DNA of 64,000 nucleotides from an uncultured Pelagibacteraceae bacterium (GTDB lineage Bacteria; Pseudomonadota; Alphaproteobacteria; Pelagibacterales; Pelagibacteraceae). Each line of letters starts with the position of its first letter. Position 1 is the stretch's first letter. Location of the stretch: the NCBI GenBank assembly GCA_902566365.1, contig CACFIH010000005.1, positions 17,352 to 81,351 on the forward strand, given 5' to 3'. Of this stretch, positions 19,218-28,781 are shown piece after piece. The position numbers and the translations under genes were made by a program. The notes under the pieces are model-generated. The model worked only from the letters and a program-made list of their open reading frames with translations. It had not been told where the DNA came from and searched no databases.

Positions 19218-19705
19218 TATTTTGAAACTTTTTTTCCAGCAATTATAGCTTTTAATTCTTCGTATTCCTTACAATTACAACTTTTTAATACTTCCAATCT
19301 CTCAACTGCAAGATTATGCCTGTTAGTAGCGACGTATAATTCACCTAAATATTCATTAATACCAATATGGTTTGGCTCAATAGCTAAACCCTGAAGATAA
19401 TATTTTTCACCATTTTCAAAGTCTCCAAGTTTTCGAGTTGTAAAACCAAGATAATTTAATGTATCAGCTTTATTTGGAAATTTTTTGTTTGATTGAATTA
19501 ATAATTTTTGAGCTTTTTCGTATCTTTTTTTTGCTTTTTCAAGTTTATCTTTTTTCTCTAAGTTTTTTGCGGCTTTAATGTGAGTGACAGCTATATCGTA
19601 CTGTGTTTTAGTTTTAGAAGAACCACCATCACCTGAACCAGCAGCAAGTGAGTTGGAAATTAGAAATACTGATGTAATTATAGAAATTAAAAGTTTTTTT
19701 ATCAT
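19214..19705 (-). CDS. TPR-repeat lipoprotein-like or periplasmic protein
   Basis: A 163-residue exported protein with a signal peptide (about residues 1-21, ending SLAAG). Its TPR pattern reads KRYEKAQKLLIQSNKKFPNKADTLNYLGFTTR split over two helices, then GDFENGEKYYLQGLAIEPNH and EYLGELYVATNRHNLAVERL. A CNCKE segment near the C-terminus has two cysteines. Its start overlaps the end of pxpA by four bases, so the two are cotranslated. No enzymatic role is indicated. Confidence 0.75.
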   Translation of the reverse strand: MIKKLLISIITSVFLISNSLAAGSGDGGSSKTKTQYDIAVTHIKAAKNLEKKDKLEKAKKRYEKAQKLLIQSNKKFPNKADTLNYLGFTTRKLGDFENGEKYYLQGLAIEPNHIGINEYLGELYVATNRHNLAVERLEVLKSCNCKEYEELKAIIAGKKVSKY

Positions 19706-20481
19706 ATAAATTTTTTCATTTTATTTAACGTTTTAAGAACGAGTCCATTATCCAGCAAATTTTTTTTAATTGACTTGGCAGTTTCTAAAGAACTTAAATT
19801 ATCCCCATGTATGCATACAGAGTCGATTTCACAAGGTATTTGTTTCCCACTGTGACAATTAAGTGACTGAGTTTGAACCATTTTTAATACATGTTTTTTT
19901 GCCTGTTCTGGGTTAGTAATTAAGGCATGAGATTTTTTTCTTGATACAAGATTTCCATCATCCTCATAATTTCTGTCAGCAAATATTTCACAGGCAATAT
20001 TCATATCTAGCTTTTTAGCAGCTTGTTCCATTTTAGAGCCTGTTGGAACTAAATAGATTAATTGTGGATTTATACTTTTAATTACTTTTGCTAAAGTTGT
20101 AGCTAAGTCAATATCTTCACATGCCATATTGTTTAAAGCACCATGCGGTTTTATGTGAGTTACATTTTCACCATGATTAGATGAAATTGTTTGAAGAATT
20201 TCATATTGATCAATTATTAATTTTTCGATCTCAGAGGATGATAAATTCATTCTCTCTCTTCCAAAGTTTTCAGGATCATTAAAAGATGGATGTGCTCCAA
20301 TACTAACGCCATTTTTTTTTGATATTTCTACAACGTTATTCATAGTTTCTTCGTCTCCAGCATGATAGCCACATGCTATGTTTGCTGAATTAACTATCTT
20401 GAGTAAGTCAGGATCATGCTTATTAGAATGATGTTTAGATTTTTCGCCTAAATCACAATTTATATTAATTTCAATACTCAC
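19702..20481 (-). CDS. pxpA: 5-oxoprolinase subunit A (LamB/YcsF family)
   Basis: Component of the bacterial ATP-dependent 5-oxoprolinase PxpABC that opens 5-oxoproline to glutamate. The 259-residue protein opens with the signature INCDLGE and carries NIACGYHAGDE, IGAHPSFNDPENFGR, HIKPHGALNN and a late VCIHGDN, the family's metal/substrate motifs. pxpB and pxpC lie divergently 21 bases away, which supports the assignment. The short shared spacer must hold both promoters, or one side is read from further upstream. Confidence 0.9.
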   Translation of the reverse strand: MSIEININCDLGEKSKHHSNKHDPDLLKIVNSANIACGYHAGDEETMNNVVEISKKNGVSIGAHPSFNDPENFGRERMNLSSSEIEKLIIDQYEILQTISSNHGENVTHIKPHGALNNMACEDIDLATTLAKVIKSINPQLIYLVPTGSKMEQAAKKLDMNIACEIFADRNYEDDGNLVSRKKSHALITNPEQAKKHVLKMVQTQSLNCHSGKQIPCEIDSVCIHGDNLSSLETAKSIKKNLLDNGLVLKTLNKMKKFI

Positions 20482-20502
20482 TATTCTTCAGTATAACATG
20501 GC

Positions 20503-21177
20503 ATGATAAAAAATATATCAAATCTTGGTGACGCAGCCTTATATTGTGACTTTGGCAAAGAGATCAACAAAGAGACCAATATTCAGGTTATTAAATATTT
20601 TAAAGGTATTCAAAAAGAAAACATAGAAGGTATTAATAATTTAACCCCATCTTACAATAAACTTATAATTTCTTTTGATTTGAGAAAAAAAAATTTTAAA
20701 GACTTAAAAAAACAAATAGAAAATCTTGAAATTGATGAAAGTGAAAGTTTAAAAAATAAAAAAGTTAAAGTTCCTGTTAGCTGTGATGAGAGTTTTTCTT
20801 TAGATATAAAAAGATTAGAAGAAAAACTAAAAATTAAAAGAGATGTAATTTATGAAAGGTTTTTCAATAAAGAGTTTTTTTGTTATATGACAGGTTTTAT
20901 AGCTGGAATGCCATTTCTTGGAGATCTTGATAAAGGCATGAGAGTAAAACGTCTTGAAACACCAAGAGTAAAAGTGCCAAAGGGTTCAATTGGTTTAACA
21001 GAACAATTTGCAAATATTTATACATATGAGAGTCCAGGAGGATGGAATATAATAGGAAATACACCCTTAAATATTTTTGATGGTGCTAAAGAAGTAGAGC
21101 CAAACTTAATTAATCCAGGTGACACAGTCATTTTTAATGAAATATCATTGAGTGAGTATAAAAGTTATAATGACTAA
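20503..21177 (+). CDS. pxpB: 5-oxoprolinase subunit B (KipI/allophanate hydrolase subunit 1 family)
   Basis: A 224-residue protein of the KipI/AHS1 family, acting with PxpC in ATP-dependent 5-oxoproline hydrolysis. Typical motifs are GDAALYCDFG at the N-terminus, VPVSCD, and the strongly conserved MTGFIAGMPFLG followed by RLETPRVKVPKGSIGLTEQF in two parts and SPGGWNIIGNTP. The downstream pxpC overlaps by eight bases. The related allophanate hydrolase or urea carboxylase partner is less likely, as pxpA adjoins. Confidence 0.9.
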   Translation: MIKNISNLGDAALYCDFGKEINKETNIQVIKYFKGIQKENIEGINNLTPSYNKLIISFDLRKKNFKDLKKQIENLEIDESESLKNKKVKVPVSCDESFSLDIKRLEEKLKIKRDVIYERFFNKEFFCYMTGFIAGMPFLGDLDKGMRVKRLETPRVKVPKGSIGLTEQFANIYTYESPGGWNIIGNTPLNIFDGAKEVEPNLINPGDTVIFNEISLSEYKSYND

Positions 21178-22114
21178 AACTTATTTTGAAGTTATTAGAC
21201 CAGGAATCAATTCTACATTTCAAGATATGGGTAGAAATAATCTTTATCATATTGGAATTCCATTTAGTGGAGCAATGGACAATAGAAATTATATATTATC
21301 AAATAGGCTTGTTGGAAATGATTTGGAGAGTCCAGTTTTAGAATTTGCTTACCAAGGTCCTTTACTTAGATATCAAGGAAATAAGATTAATATTGCTATA
21401 ACAGGTGATGTTAATTTTACAATTAAAAGAAATGAGAATTTAATTAATGGAAGATGTTATGAATCTTTTATTTTAGAACATGATGATGAATTAGATATTT
21501 TATCAACTAATAAATCTGTTTATGGTTATTTAGCATTCGGTGGTAAATTAGATTTAGAGTATCAGTGGTCAAGCTATTCTGTAAATACAAAAGCAAATAT
21601 TGGTTCAAATAATGGAAAAAAATTAGAAACTAATCAAAGAATAAATATTTCTTTTATAAATAAAAATTTAAATAATAAAAAATTAAATTACATAAATACA
21701 AAAATTGAGAATATAAGAATAATCAAAGGTACAAATTATGATTATTTTTCTGAAGAAGGAAAAAATATTTTTTTAAATAAAGAATTTTATGTTTCAAAAT
21801 TATCTGATCGTATGGGTATGAGACTTGATGGCCCAAAAATAGAAAATATTGTTGATACAAATATAAAATCTGAAGGTTTAATAAAAGGTGTAATCCAAGT
21901 GCCAGCTGATGGAAATCCAATAATTATGCTATCAGATCATGGTACTATTGGTGGTTATCCGAAAATAGGGGTCGTGATAAGTGCTGATTATGACAAATTA
22001 GTGCAATTAGCTCCAGGTACAAAAATTAAATTCAAAGAAGTTGATTTAGCTAGTGCAGAAGCTTTATTTAAATTGTATGAATTGGAAACTCAAAATTTAA
22101 TTTCACAAATTTAA
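21170..22114 (+). CDS. pxpC: 5-oxoprolinase subunit C (KipA/allophanate hydrolase subunit 2 family)
   Basis: A 314-residue AHS2-family protein. Visible signatures are FEVIRPGINSTFQDMGR at the N-terminus, GIPFSGAMDNRNY, NRLVGND, LSDRMGMRLDGP, EGLIKGVIQVPADGNPIIM read in two pieces, and TIGGYPKIGVV. I chose ATG at 21170; an in-frame GTG at 21152 would add six residues (MSIKVI) not typical of the family. Expected to bind the substrate and transfer phosphate in the PxpABC complex. Confidence 0.9.
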   Translation: MTKTYFEVIRPGINSTFQDMGRNNLYHIGIPFSGAMDNRNYILSNRLVGNDLESPVLEFAYQGPLLRYQGNKINIAITGDVNFTIKRNENLINGRCYESFILEHDDELDILSTNKSVYGYLAFGGKLDLEYQWSSYSVNTKANIGSNNGKKLETNQRINISFINKNLNNKKLNYINTKIENIRIIKGTNYDYFSEEGKNIFLNKEFYVSKLSDRMGMRLDGPKIENIVDTNIKSEGLIKGVIQVPADGNPIIMLSDHGTIGGYPKIGVVISADYDKLVQLAPGTKIKFKEVDLASAEALFKLYELETQNLISQI

Positions 22115-22992
22115 TGAATATTTTAAAAAGTTTACCTGGACCATTACTGATATTTTTTGGTGCTCTTAGTTTAAGCTTTGGTGGACTAATAGTAAAATCT
22201 TTTGAGGGAGCAACATTATGGCAAATATTATTTTGGAGATCCTTGTTTTTCTCTCTTACCGTTTTAATTTTTTTGATAATTACTTATAAAAGCAAAGTTT
22301 TAAAATCGTTTCATGACTCTGGATTACCAGGTTTAATTGGTGGATTAATATTATCTATTGGTTTTTGTGGTTATGTTTTTGCTATGTATAATACTACTGT
22401 TGCTAATACTAATTTCATCATATCACTTCAAATCTTATTTTTAGCTATATTTGGTTTCTTTTTCTTAAAAGAAAAAATTAATCTAATTACATTAATCTCA
22501 ATTATTTTAGCAATGTCTGGAGTGCTGTTAATGGTTGGAAATTCATTATCCCCAGGAGAATTATCCGGAAATTTAGCAGCTTTCACAATGCCAATTACTT
22601 TTGCAGTTTTGATAATGATCGTTAGAAAATTTCCATCAGTTGATATGGTTCCAGCACAGTTTGTTGCAGGGATTAGTTCATGTCTTATTGGTTTATCACT
22701 TTCACCTACTATAATGATTTCACTTCATGATATTTTTTTAGGTTTTCTAGCTGGATTTTTTCAAATAGGTTTTGGTTTTATATTTATAACAATCGGTGCT
22801 AGAACAACCCCGTCTGCGGTGGTTGGAGTTATCATGTTATCCGAATCTGTTCTTGGTCCTATTTGGGCTTTTCTTTTTGTGAGCGAAATACCATCATTTT
22901 ATGGGTTGATAGGAGGAGCAATAATATTTTTTGCTGTATTATTACAGTTTTACACACTTTTAAAAAAGCCAAAGACAATTGTTTCCAATTGA
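22114..22992 (+). CDS. EamA-family (DMT superfamily) transporter
   Basis: A 292-residue inner membrane protein with ten predicted helices in two EamA repeats (about residues 8-130 and 148-285). The pattern FWRSLFFSLTV, NTNFIISLQILFLAIFGFFFLKEKI and the second-repeat VVGVIMLSESVLGPIWAFLF is typical of drug/metabolite exporters. It is coupled to pxpC through TAATG, suggesting a solute linked to 5-oxoproline or amino acid metabolism, but direction and substrate are unknown. The stop codon lies inside the -35 element of the riboswitch promoter. Confidence 0.85.
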   Translation: MNILKSLPGPLLIFFGALSLSFGGLIVKSFEGATLWQILFWRSLFFSLTVLIFLIITYKSKVLKSFHDSGLPGLIGGLILSIGFCGYVFAMYNTTVANTNFIISLQILFLAIFGFFFLKEKINLITLISIILAMSGVLLMVGNSLSPGELSGNLAAFTMPITFAVLIMIVRKFPSVDMVPAQFVAGISSCLIGLSLSPTIMISLHDIFLGFLAGFFQIGFGFIFITIGARTTPSAVVGVIMLSESVLGPIWAFLFVSEIPSFYGLIGGAIIFFAVLLQFYTLLKKPKTIVSN

Positions 22993-23017
22993 CATTTTAA
23001 GTCACATATAGGACTAT
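22989..23017 (+). promoter_or_regulatory. Promoter of the glycine riboswitch/gcv operon
   Basis: A consensus TTGACA (22989-22994) is followed after 17 bases by GACTAT (23012-23017), a weak -10. The predicted start, near 23023, coincides with the first base of the riboswitch P1 stem. The -35 overlaps the stop codon of the upstream transporter gene. Confidence 0.55.
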
Positions 23018-23022
23018 TGTTA

Positions 23023-23183
23023 TACGGGAGAGACTACAGATTATCGTAGCGCCGAAGGAGCAACCACCCAGGAATCTCTCAGGCAAAAAGGACCGTAACA
23101 TATTAACTCTGGAAAGAGATTTAATTCTCGCCGAAGGAGCAAAACTCTCAGGCAAATATACAGATGGGTACGAAGAGTTAATA
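23023..23183 (+). ncRNA. Tandem glycine riboswitch (two aptamers) upstream of gcvT
   Basis: Aptamer 1 spans 23023-23097, closed by TACGG/CCGTA. Aptamer 2 spans 23101-23183, closed by a perfect 10-bp stem, TATTAACTCT (23101-23110) with AGAGTTAATA (23174-23183). Both contain the conserved core GCCGAAGGAGCAA (23051 and 23130) and CTCTCAGGCAAA (23077 and 23145). The three-base linker is short, as in cooperative tandem glycine riboswitches. The 3' arm of the second P1 contains the only Shine-Dalgarno-like GAAGAG and the A of the gcvT ATG, so folding could directly gate translation. Confidence 0.93.
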
Positions 23184-24286
23184 TGGAAACAAAAAAAACA
23201 TCGCTGTACCAGTTACATCAAGATTGTAATGCAAAATTTGTTGAATTTGCAGGTTATCAAATGCCGATACAATATTCGGAAGGTATTGTTGAAGAACATA
23301 AATTCACTAGAAATCACTCTGGTATTTTTGATGTTTCACATATGGGTCAATTATTTATCTATGGTGGCGATGAATTAATTGGAGATTTAGAAAAAATTTT
23401 TCCATTAGATTTGAAAAATTTGAAACTAAATCATTCTAAATACAGTTTCTTAATGGATAAAGATGCTGGGATACAAGATGATTTAATCATTACAAAAATT
23501 GACGAAGGTTTTTTAATTATTCTAAATGCAGCATGTAAAGACAATGATTTTAAAATATTAAAGGAACTATTAAACGAAAAGTACAAAATGGTTTTGGATG
23601 AAAATAGATCTTTAATAGCTATTCAGGGACCTAAATCATCGCAAATCTTAAATGATATTGTTGATGGAGTAAAGGATTTAAATTTTATGTCTGGAGACTG
23701 GTTTACATTTGAAAATCAGAAAGTTTATATTACGCGATCTGGCTATACAGGTGAAGACGGTTTTGAGATATCAATCGTAAATGATTTTGTAGATAAATTG
23801 ACTAGAGAATTAATTAATAAAGGATCTAAATTGATAGGCCTAGGAGCAAGAGATACACTAAGATTAGAAGCTGGTTTATGTTTATATGGTCATGATCTTG
23901 ATAAAGACAAAACTCCAGTGGAAGCAAATTTAAAGTGGGCTATTTCTAAAGAAAGAATATCTAAGGGAGATTTTATAGGCTCTGATATAATTATTAAACA
24001 ATTAAATGATGGTGTAAGTAAAATTAGAGTTGGCATCAAACCCGAGGGAAGAATTATTGCAAGAGAAAAAACAAAAATATTCAATCAATCAGACGTTCAT
24101 ATTGGAGAAATCACTAGTGGCACATTTGGACCAAGTGTTAATGGGCCCGTGGCAATGGGTTATGTGGAAAATGAATTTTCAAAAAAAAATACTAAAGTAT
24201 TTTTAGAAGTAAGAGGTAAAAAACATCCTGCAAGTATTTGTAGTTTGCCATTTTATAAAAAAAGTTATGTCAAAGGAGTAAATTAA
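23183..24286 (+). CDS. gcvT: Aminomethyltransferase, glycine cleavage system T protein
   Basis: Transfers the methylene group from the aminomethyl-lipoyl H protein to tetrahydrofolate, releasing ammonia. The 367 residues show [22 protein letters not shown] in two parts, [10 protein letters not shown], the folate/catalytic region [33 protein letters not shown] in two parts, and the [13 protein letters not shown]-terminal segment. It heads a gcvT-gcvH-gcvP operon with one-base overlaps, behind a glycine riboswitch, so its expression should follow glycine supply. Confidence 0.97.
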   Translation: METKKTSLYQLHQDCNAKFVEFAGYQMPIQYSEGIVEEHKFTRNHSGIFDVSHMGQLFIYGGDELIGDLEKIFPLDLKNLKLNHSKYSFLMDKDAGIQDDLIITKIDEGFLIILNAACKDNDFKILKELLNEKYKMVLDENRSLIAIQGPKSSQILNDIVDGVKDLNFMSGDWFTFENQKVYITRSGYTGEDGFEISIVNDFVDKLTRELINKGSKLIGLGARDTLRLEAGLCLYGHDLDKDKTPVEANLKWAISKERISKGDFIGSDIIIKQLNDGVSKIRVGIKPEGRIIAREKTKIFNQSDVHIGEITSGTFGPSVNGPVAMGYVENEFSKKNTKVFLEVRGKKHPASICSLPFYKKSYVKGVN

Positions 24287-24666
24287 TGAGTGAAGTAAAA
24301 TATTCAAAAGAGCACGAGTGGATTAAATTAGATGGGGATGTAGCAACAATTGGTATTACAAAACATGCCACAGAAATGTTAGGTGATATAGTTTTTGCAG
24401 AACTTCCAGAGAAAGGCTCCAATGTAGATAAAGATGGCACAGCTGGTGTTGTGGAGTCAACTAAAGCTGCTAGTGATGTATATACTCCTGTGAGTGGTGA
24501 AGTAGTTGATATAAATCAAGCTATAGTAGATGATCCATCAAAGATTAATCAAGATCCAGAGGATTCAGCGTGGTTCTTTAAACTTAAAATAAAAGATCCG
24601 TCAGAAATGGACACATTAATGAATAAAGACGATTACGATAAATTTGCAAAGGAGACTTCAGCATAA
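24286..24666 (+). CDS. gcvH: Glycine cleavage system H protein
   Basis: Lipoyl carrier shuttling the aminomethyl intermediate between P, T and L proteins. The 126-residue sequence starts [13 protein letters not shown] and carries the lipoylation lysine Lys60 in [13 protein letters not shown]. It is joined to gcvT (TAATG) and to gcvP (TAATG) by single-base overlaps, giving coupled synthesis. The L protein (lipoamide dehydrogenase) is not in the window and is usually shared with other complexes. Confidence 0.97.
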   Translation: MSEVKYSKEHEWIKLDGDVATIGITKHATEMLGDIVFAELPEKGSNVDKDGTAGVVESTKAASDVYTPVSGEVVDINQAIVDDPSKINQDPEDSAWFFKLKIKDPSEMDTLMNKDDYDKFAKETSA

Positions 24667-27536
24667 TGTTACCAAATTCAGAAAAAGATTTTTTAAAAAG
24701 ACACATAGGCCCTTCTAAAGAAGATCAATTAAAAATGTTAAAAGAATTGAATTATCAATCACTTGATGATTTGATTGACAACACTGTTCCAGAAAAAATA
24801 AAGTTCAAAGGTGAACTTAATATTGGCGAGTCGAATTCAGAGTATGAAGCTTTAAGAAAATTAAGAGCAATTTCAAAAAAAAATCAAGTTTACTCAAATT
24901 TTATTGGTATGGGATATTATGGAACTTACACACCTTATGTAATTTTGAGAAATATACTAGAAAATCCAGGTTGGTATACTTCATATACACCTTATCAGCC
25001 AGAAGTTGCTCAAGGAAGACTTGAGATGTTATTGAACTTTCAACAAATGATTGTTGATTTTACAGGAATGGACATTGCCAATGCTTCTTTATTAGATGAG
25101 GGAACGGCAGCAGCAGAGGCTATGGGTCTAAGTCACAGATTAAATAAAAAAGATAGTAATTTAGTTTTTGTTTCTGAGGATTGTCATCCTCAAACAATAA
25201 ATGTAATTCAAACAAGAGCTGAGCCAATGGGTTTAAAGGTTTTAGTCGGTAAAGAAGATGAAATTTTAGACCAGCTAAAGGAGGATTTAGTTTGTGGAAT
25301 TTTACAATACCCTGGAACTTTAGGAGATATAAAGGACCCAAGTGAAGCAATTAGTAAAATCCATAAAAAGAATGGGAAGGCTGTATTAGCTTGTGATCTG
25401 TTGGCATTGGCAAAACTTAAAACACCAAGAGAACTTGGTGCTGATATAGCAGTCGGAAGCTCTCAACGTTTCGGTATTCCAATGGGATATGGAGGTCCAC
25501 ACGCAGCCTTTTTTGCAACAAAAGATGAATACAAAAGATCAATGCCTGGAAGAATTGTTGGTGTATCAGTCGATAGACATGGTAGTAAAGCATATAGATT
25601 ATCCTTACAAACTAGAGAACAACATATTAGAAGGGATAAAGCGACTAGTAATATTTGTACCGCCCAAGCTCTATTAGCAATAGTTTCTGCAGCATATGCT
25701 ATTTACCATGGTCCAGATGGAATTAAAAATATTTCTGAAAGAGTATCTCAATTAGCAAAAAGTTTTGCCGATAAGATAAAGCAGTCTGGATATGAACTTT
25801 ATTCAAATTATTTTTTTGATACTGTCACAATTATTACTAGAGAAAAGACTGATCAAATTTATAAAAATGCCTTAAATCAGAGAGTTAATATACGAAAAGT
25901 AAATTCTGAAATGCTAGCCGTTTCATTTGATGAAAGAAAAAATGTATATAGAGTAAATCAACTATTAAAAATTTTTAATGCAGCAGAATCAATCAAAAAA
26001 GAAGATCCTTCAGTAAGTTTACCTAATCTTCCAAAAAACTTATTAAGAACTTCAAAATATTTAGAACATCCAGTTTTCAATTCATATCACTCAGAAACTG
26101 AAATGCTAAGATATTTAAAAAGATTAGAAGATAAAGATATAGCACTTAATAGAACCATGATCGCACTTGGCTCATGCACAATGAAGTTAAATGCCGCTGC
26201 TGAAATGATCCCAATTTCTTGGAAAGAATTTGCAGAGCCTCACCCATTTGTTCCAATTGAGCAAATGGAAGGTTTTAGAGATTTATTTACAGATCTAAAA
26301 AATTGGTTGCGTTCTATAACTGGTTTTTCAGGTGTTTCTCTACAACCTAACGCAGGTGCTCAGGGAGAATATGCAGGTCTAATGGTTATCAGAAAATATC
26401 ACTTAGATAGAGGCGAGGCTAATCGTAATATATGTTTAATTCCAAGTTCAGCACATGGCACTAATCCAGCAAGCGCACAAATGGTTGGAATGAAGGTGGT
26501 AGTTGTTAATTGTGATAAAGAGGGAAATGTTGATTTTGATGATTTAAAGAAAAAAGCTGAACAACATTCTGAAAATCTTGGTGCATTAATGGTAACTTAT
26601 CCATCTACTCACGGAGTTTTTGAGGAAAAAATAAGTGATATTTGTGAATTAGTTCATAAAAATGGTGGTCAGGTGTATATGGATGGAGCAAATTTAAACG
26701 CCTTAGTTGGAGTTGCAAAGCCTGGAAATTTCGGTCCTGACGTTTGTCATATTAATTTGCACAAAACATTTTGTATTCCTCATGGTGGAGGAGGACCTGG
26801 AATGGGACCTATTGCTTGTAAAAAACACTTACAAGTTTATCTACCTAATCATCCAGTAATAAAAGATTGTGGACCAACAACTGGGATTGGTGCGGTGTCG
26901 GCAGCTCCTTGGGGAAGTTCAAGTATTCTTTCAATCTCTTGGATGTATATTAAAATGATGGGATCACAAGGATTAAAGCTTGCAACTCAAGTAGCAATAT
27001 TAAATGCAAATTATATTGCTCATAGATTAAAAGATCACTTTCCGATTTTGTATAAAGGGTCAAATGGCAATGTTGCACATGAATGTATTATTGATATTAG
27101 AAATATTAAATCTGAGACAGGAGTAACAGAAGAAGATATTGCTAAAAGATTGATAGATTTTGGATTCCATGCACCAACTATGTCATGGCCTGTAGCTGGT
27201 ACTATGATGATAGAGCCAACTGAAAGTGAAGGCTTGGTGGAACTTGATAGATTTTGTGACACCTTAATTAAGATTAAACAGGAGATAGATAAGATTAAAT
27301 CAGGTAAATTTGATAAAGAGGATAATCCAATTAAAAATGCTCCTCATACAGACTCTGAGTTAGCTTCAGATAGTTGGGAGCATAAATACACAAGACATGA
27401 AGCAGCTTATCCAGCTAAATTTTTAAAAGCAAATAAGTTTTGGCCACCGGTCGCAAGAGTAGACAATGTGTATGGAGATAAGAATATCTTTTGCACTTGT
27501 CCAAGCATGGACGAGTTCAAAGAAGATGCAGCATAA
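24666..27536 (+). CDS. gcvP: Glycine dehydrogenase (decarboxylating), P protein, single-chain form
   Basis: PLP enzyme that decarboxylates glycine and loads the H protein. At 956 residues it is the fused one-subunit P protein rather than the split GcvPA/PB pair. RHIGPS near the start, the GMGYYGTYTPYVI segment and the N-terminal pseudo-catalytic half are followed by the C-terminal half with SAHGTNPASA and the PLP lysine, Lys700, in NLHKTFCIPHGGGGPGMGP. The next gene begins 6 bases later, so read-through into the lipid cluster is likely. Confidence 0.98.
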   Translation: MLPNSEKDFLKRHIGPSKEDQLKMLKELNYQSLDDLIDNTVPEKIKFKGELNIGESNSEYEALRKLRAISKKNQVYSNFIGMGYYGTYTPYVILRNILENPGWYTSYTPYQPEVAQGRLEMLLNFQQMIVDFTGMDIANASLLDEGTAAAEAMGLSHRLNKKDSNLVFVSEDCHPQTINVIQTRAEPMGLKVLVGKEDEILDQLKEDLVCGILQYPGTLGDIKDPSEAISKIHKKNGKAVLACDLLALAKLKTPRELGADIAVGSSQRFGIPMGYGGPHAAFFATKDEYKRSMPGRIVGVSVDRHGSKAYRLSLQTREQHIRRDKATSNICTAQALLAIVSAAYAIYHGPDGIKNISERVSQLAKSFADKIKQSGYELYSNYFFDTVTIITREKTDQIYKNALNQRVNIRKVNSEMLAVSFDERKNVYRVNQLLKIFNAAESIKKEDPSVSLPNLPKNLLRTSKYLEHPVFNSYHSETEMLRYLKRLEDKDIALNRTMIALGSCTMKLNAAAEMIPISWKEFAEPHPFVPIEQMEGFRDLFTDLKNWLRSITGFSGVSLQPNAGAQGEYAGLMVIRKYHLDRGEANRNICLIPSSAHGTNPASAQMVGMKVVVVNCDKEGNVDFDDLKKKAEQHSENLGALMVTYPSTHGVFEEKISDICELVHKNGGQVYMDGANLNALVGVAKPGNFGPDVCHINLHKTFCIPHGGGGPGMGPIACKKHLQVYLPNHPVIKDCGPTTGIGAVSAAPWGSSSILSISWMYIKMMGSQGLKLATQVAILNANYIAHRLKDHFPILYKGSNGNVAHECIIDIRNIKSETGVTEEDIAKRLIDFGFHAPTMSWPVAGTMMIEPTESEGLVELDRFCDTLIKIKQEIDKIKSGKFDKEDNPIKNAPHTDSELASDSWEHKYTRHEAAYPAKFLKANKFWPPVARVDNVYGDKNIFCTCPSMDEFKEDAA

Positions 27537-27542
27537 AGTTTA

Positions 27543-28781
27543 ATGAAAATCGCTGTGGTTGGTTCAGGAATTTCAGGCTTAAGTGCTGCTTACTACTTAT
27601 CAAAAAATCATCAAGTAGACTTATTTGAAAAAGCAGATCATTTTGGGGGACATTCTCATACAATAGATTTATCGTTTGGAACTAAAAAAGTATCAGTAGA
27701 TATTGGTTTCATTGTTTTTAATTTCAAAACATATCCGAATTTAATTAAATTCTTTAATGAAAATAAAATTAAAATTGAAAAAAGTGACATGTCATTTTCA
27801 GTTTCAGTTGATGACTCGCCCTTTGAATATTGTGGCAGAGGATTAGATGGAATTTTTTCAAATAGATCTAATTTGGTAAATTTTAGATTTTTAAGAATGT
27901 TTTTTGATATTATCAAATTTTATAAAAAGTTTGATAACTTAAGTGAATTTGATGAGGAAATAACTCTTGGCGATTATTTAAAAAAAGAAAATGTTTCAAA
28001 AGAATTTATAGATTATCATTTAATACCCATGGTTTCGGCTATTTGGTCGATGCCACCCTATGAAGCAAATCAAATGCCATTAAAATTTTTTTTAAAATTT
28101 TTTCAAAATCATGGTTTGTTTAAATTAAAAAATAGACCGCACTGGTACACAGTTTCAAACCGAAGCAGAACTTATGTTGAAAATATTCTATCTAAAATAA
28201 GTGGCGAACATTTTAAAAATTATAATGTAACCAAGATTAAATCTAATACTAATGGCATTAATTTATATTATGGCAATGAAAGTGAATTTTTTAATTATGA
28301 CAAAGTTGTTCTAGCTACTCATGCTGATGAAGCACTTTCAATTATTGAAAACCCTTCAGAAGACGAAAAAAATATTTTATCTAACTTTAGTTATAAAGAA
28401 AATATTGCTTATATTCATACAGATGAAAAGGTTATGCCAAAAAATAAAAAAACATGGTCATCATGGAATTCTTCATTAAAAAAAAATGAAATTGAAAAGA
28501 ATTCAATTACATATTGGTTAAACTTATTACAAAATTTAAAATGTGAAGAAAATATTTTTTTAACATTAAATCCTTACTTTGAAATAGATACTTCAAGAGT
28601 TTTAAAAAAAGTAAAATTTACTCATCCATACTTTGATCAGTCAGCACTTACTTATCAAAGTAAGCTTAAAAATTTACAAAATAAAAGAAATATTCTTTTT
28701 TGTGGCAGTTATTTTGGTTACGGTTTTCATGAAGATGGAATAAAATCATCTATTGAAATGCTAAAAAACCTTAATGACTAG
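27543..28781 (+). CDS. FAD-dependent oxidoreductase (COG2907-like, amine oxidase fold)
   Basis: A 412-residue flavoprotein with an N-terminal FAD-binding Rossmann motif (VVGSGISGLSAAYYLS, residues 4-19) and the following LFEKADHFGGHSHT that marks NAD(P)-binding-like amine oxidase and desaturase relatives. The C-terminus has FCGSYFGYGFHEDGIKSS, the second FAD contact. It opens a tight cluster with DUF1365 and a Cfa-like methyltransferase. In Rhodobacter an equivalent neighbour is tied to furan or modified fatty acids, so it may act on phospholipid acyl chains. That role is inferred from context. Confidence 0.8.
   Translation: MKIAVVGSGISGLSAAYYLSKNHQVDLFEKADHFGGHSHTIDLSFGTKKVSVDIGFIVFNFKTYPNLIKFFNENKIKIEKSDMSFSVSVDDSPFEYCGRGLDGIFSNRSNLVNFRFLRMFFDIIKFYKKFDNLSEFDEEITLGDYLKKENVSKEFIDYHLIPMVSAIWSMPPYEANQMPLKFFLKFFQNHGLFKLKNRPHWYTVSNRSRTYVENILSKISGEHFKNYNVTKIKSNTNGINLYYGNESEFFNYDKVVLATHADEALSIIENPSEDEKNILSNFSYKENIAYIHTDEKVMPKNKKTWSSWNSSLKKNEIEKNSITYWLNLLQNLKCEENIFLTLNPYFEIDTSRVLKKVKFTHPYFDQSALTYQSKLKNLQNKRNILFCGSYFGYGFHEDGIKSSIEMLKNLND

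Noticed and set aside
25120..25350. Leu/Pro-rich minus-strand frame inside gcvP
   Set aside because: Located in the antisense of a complete, conserved gcvP.
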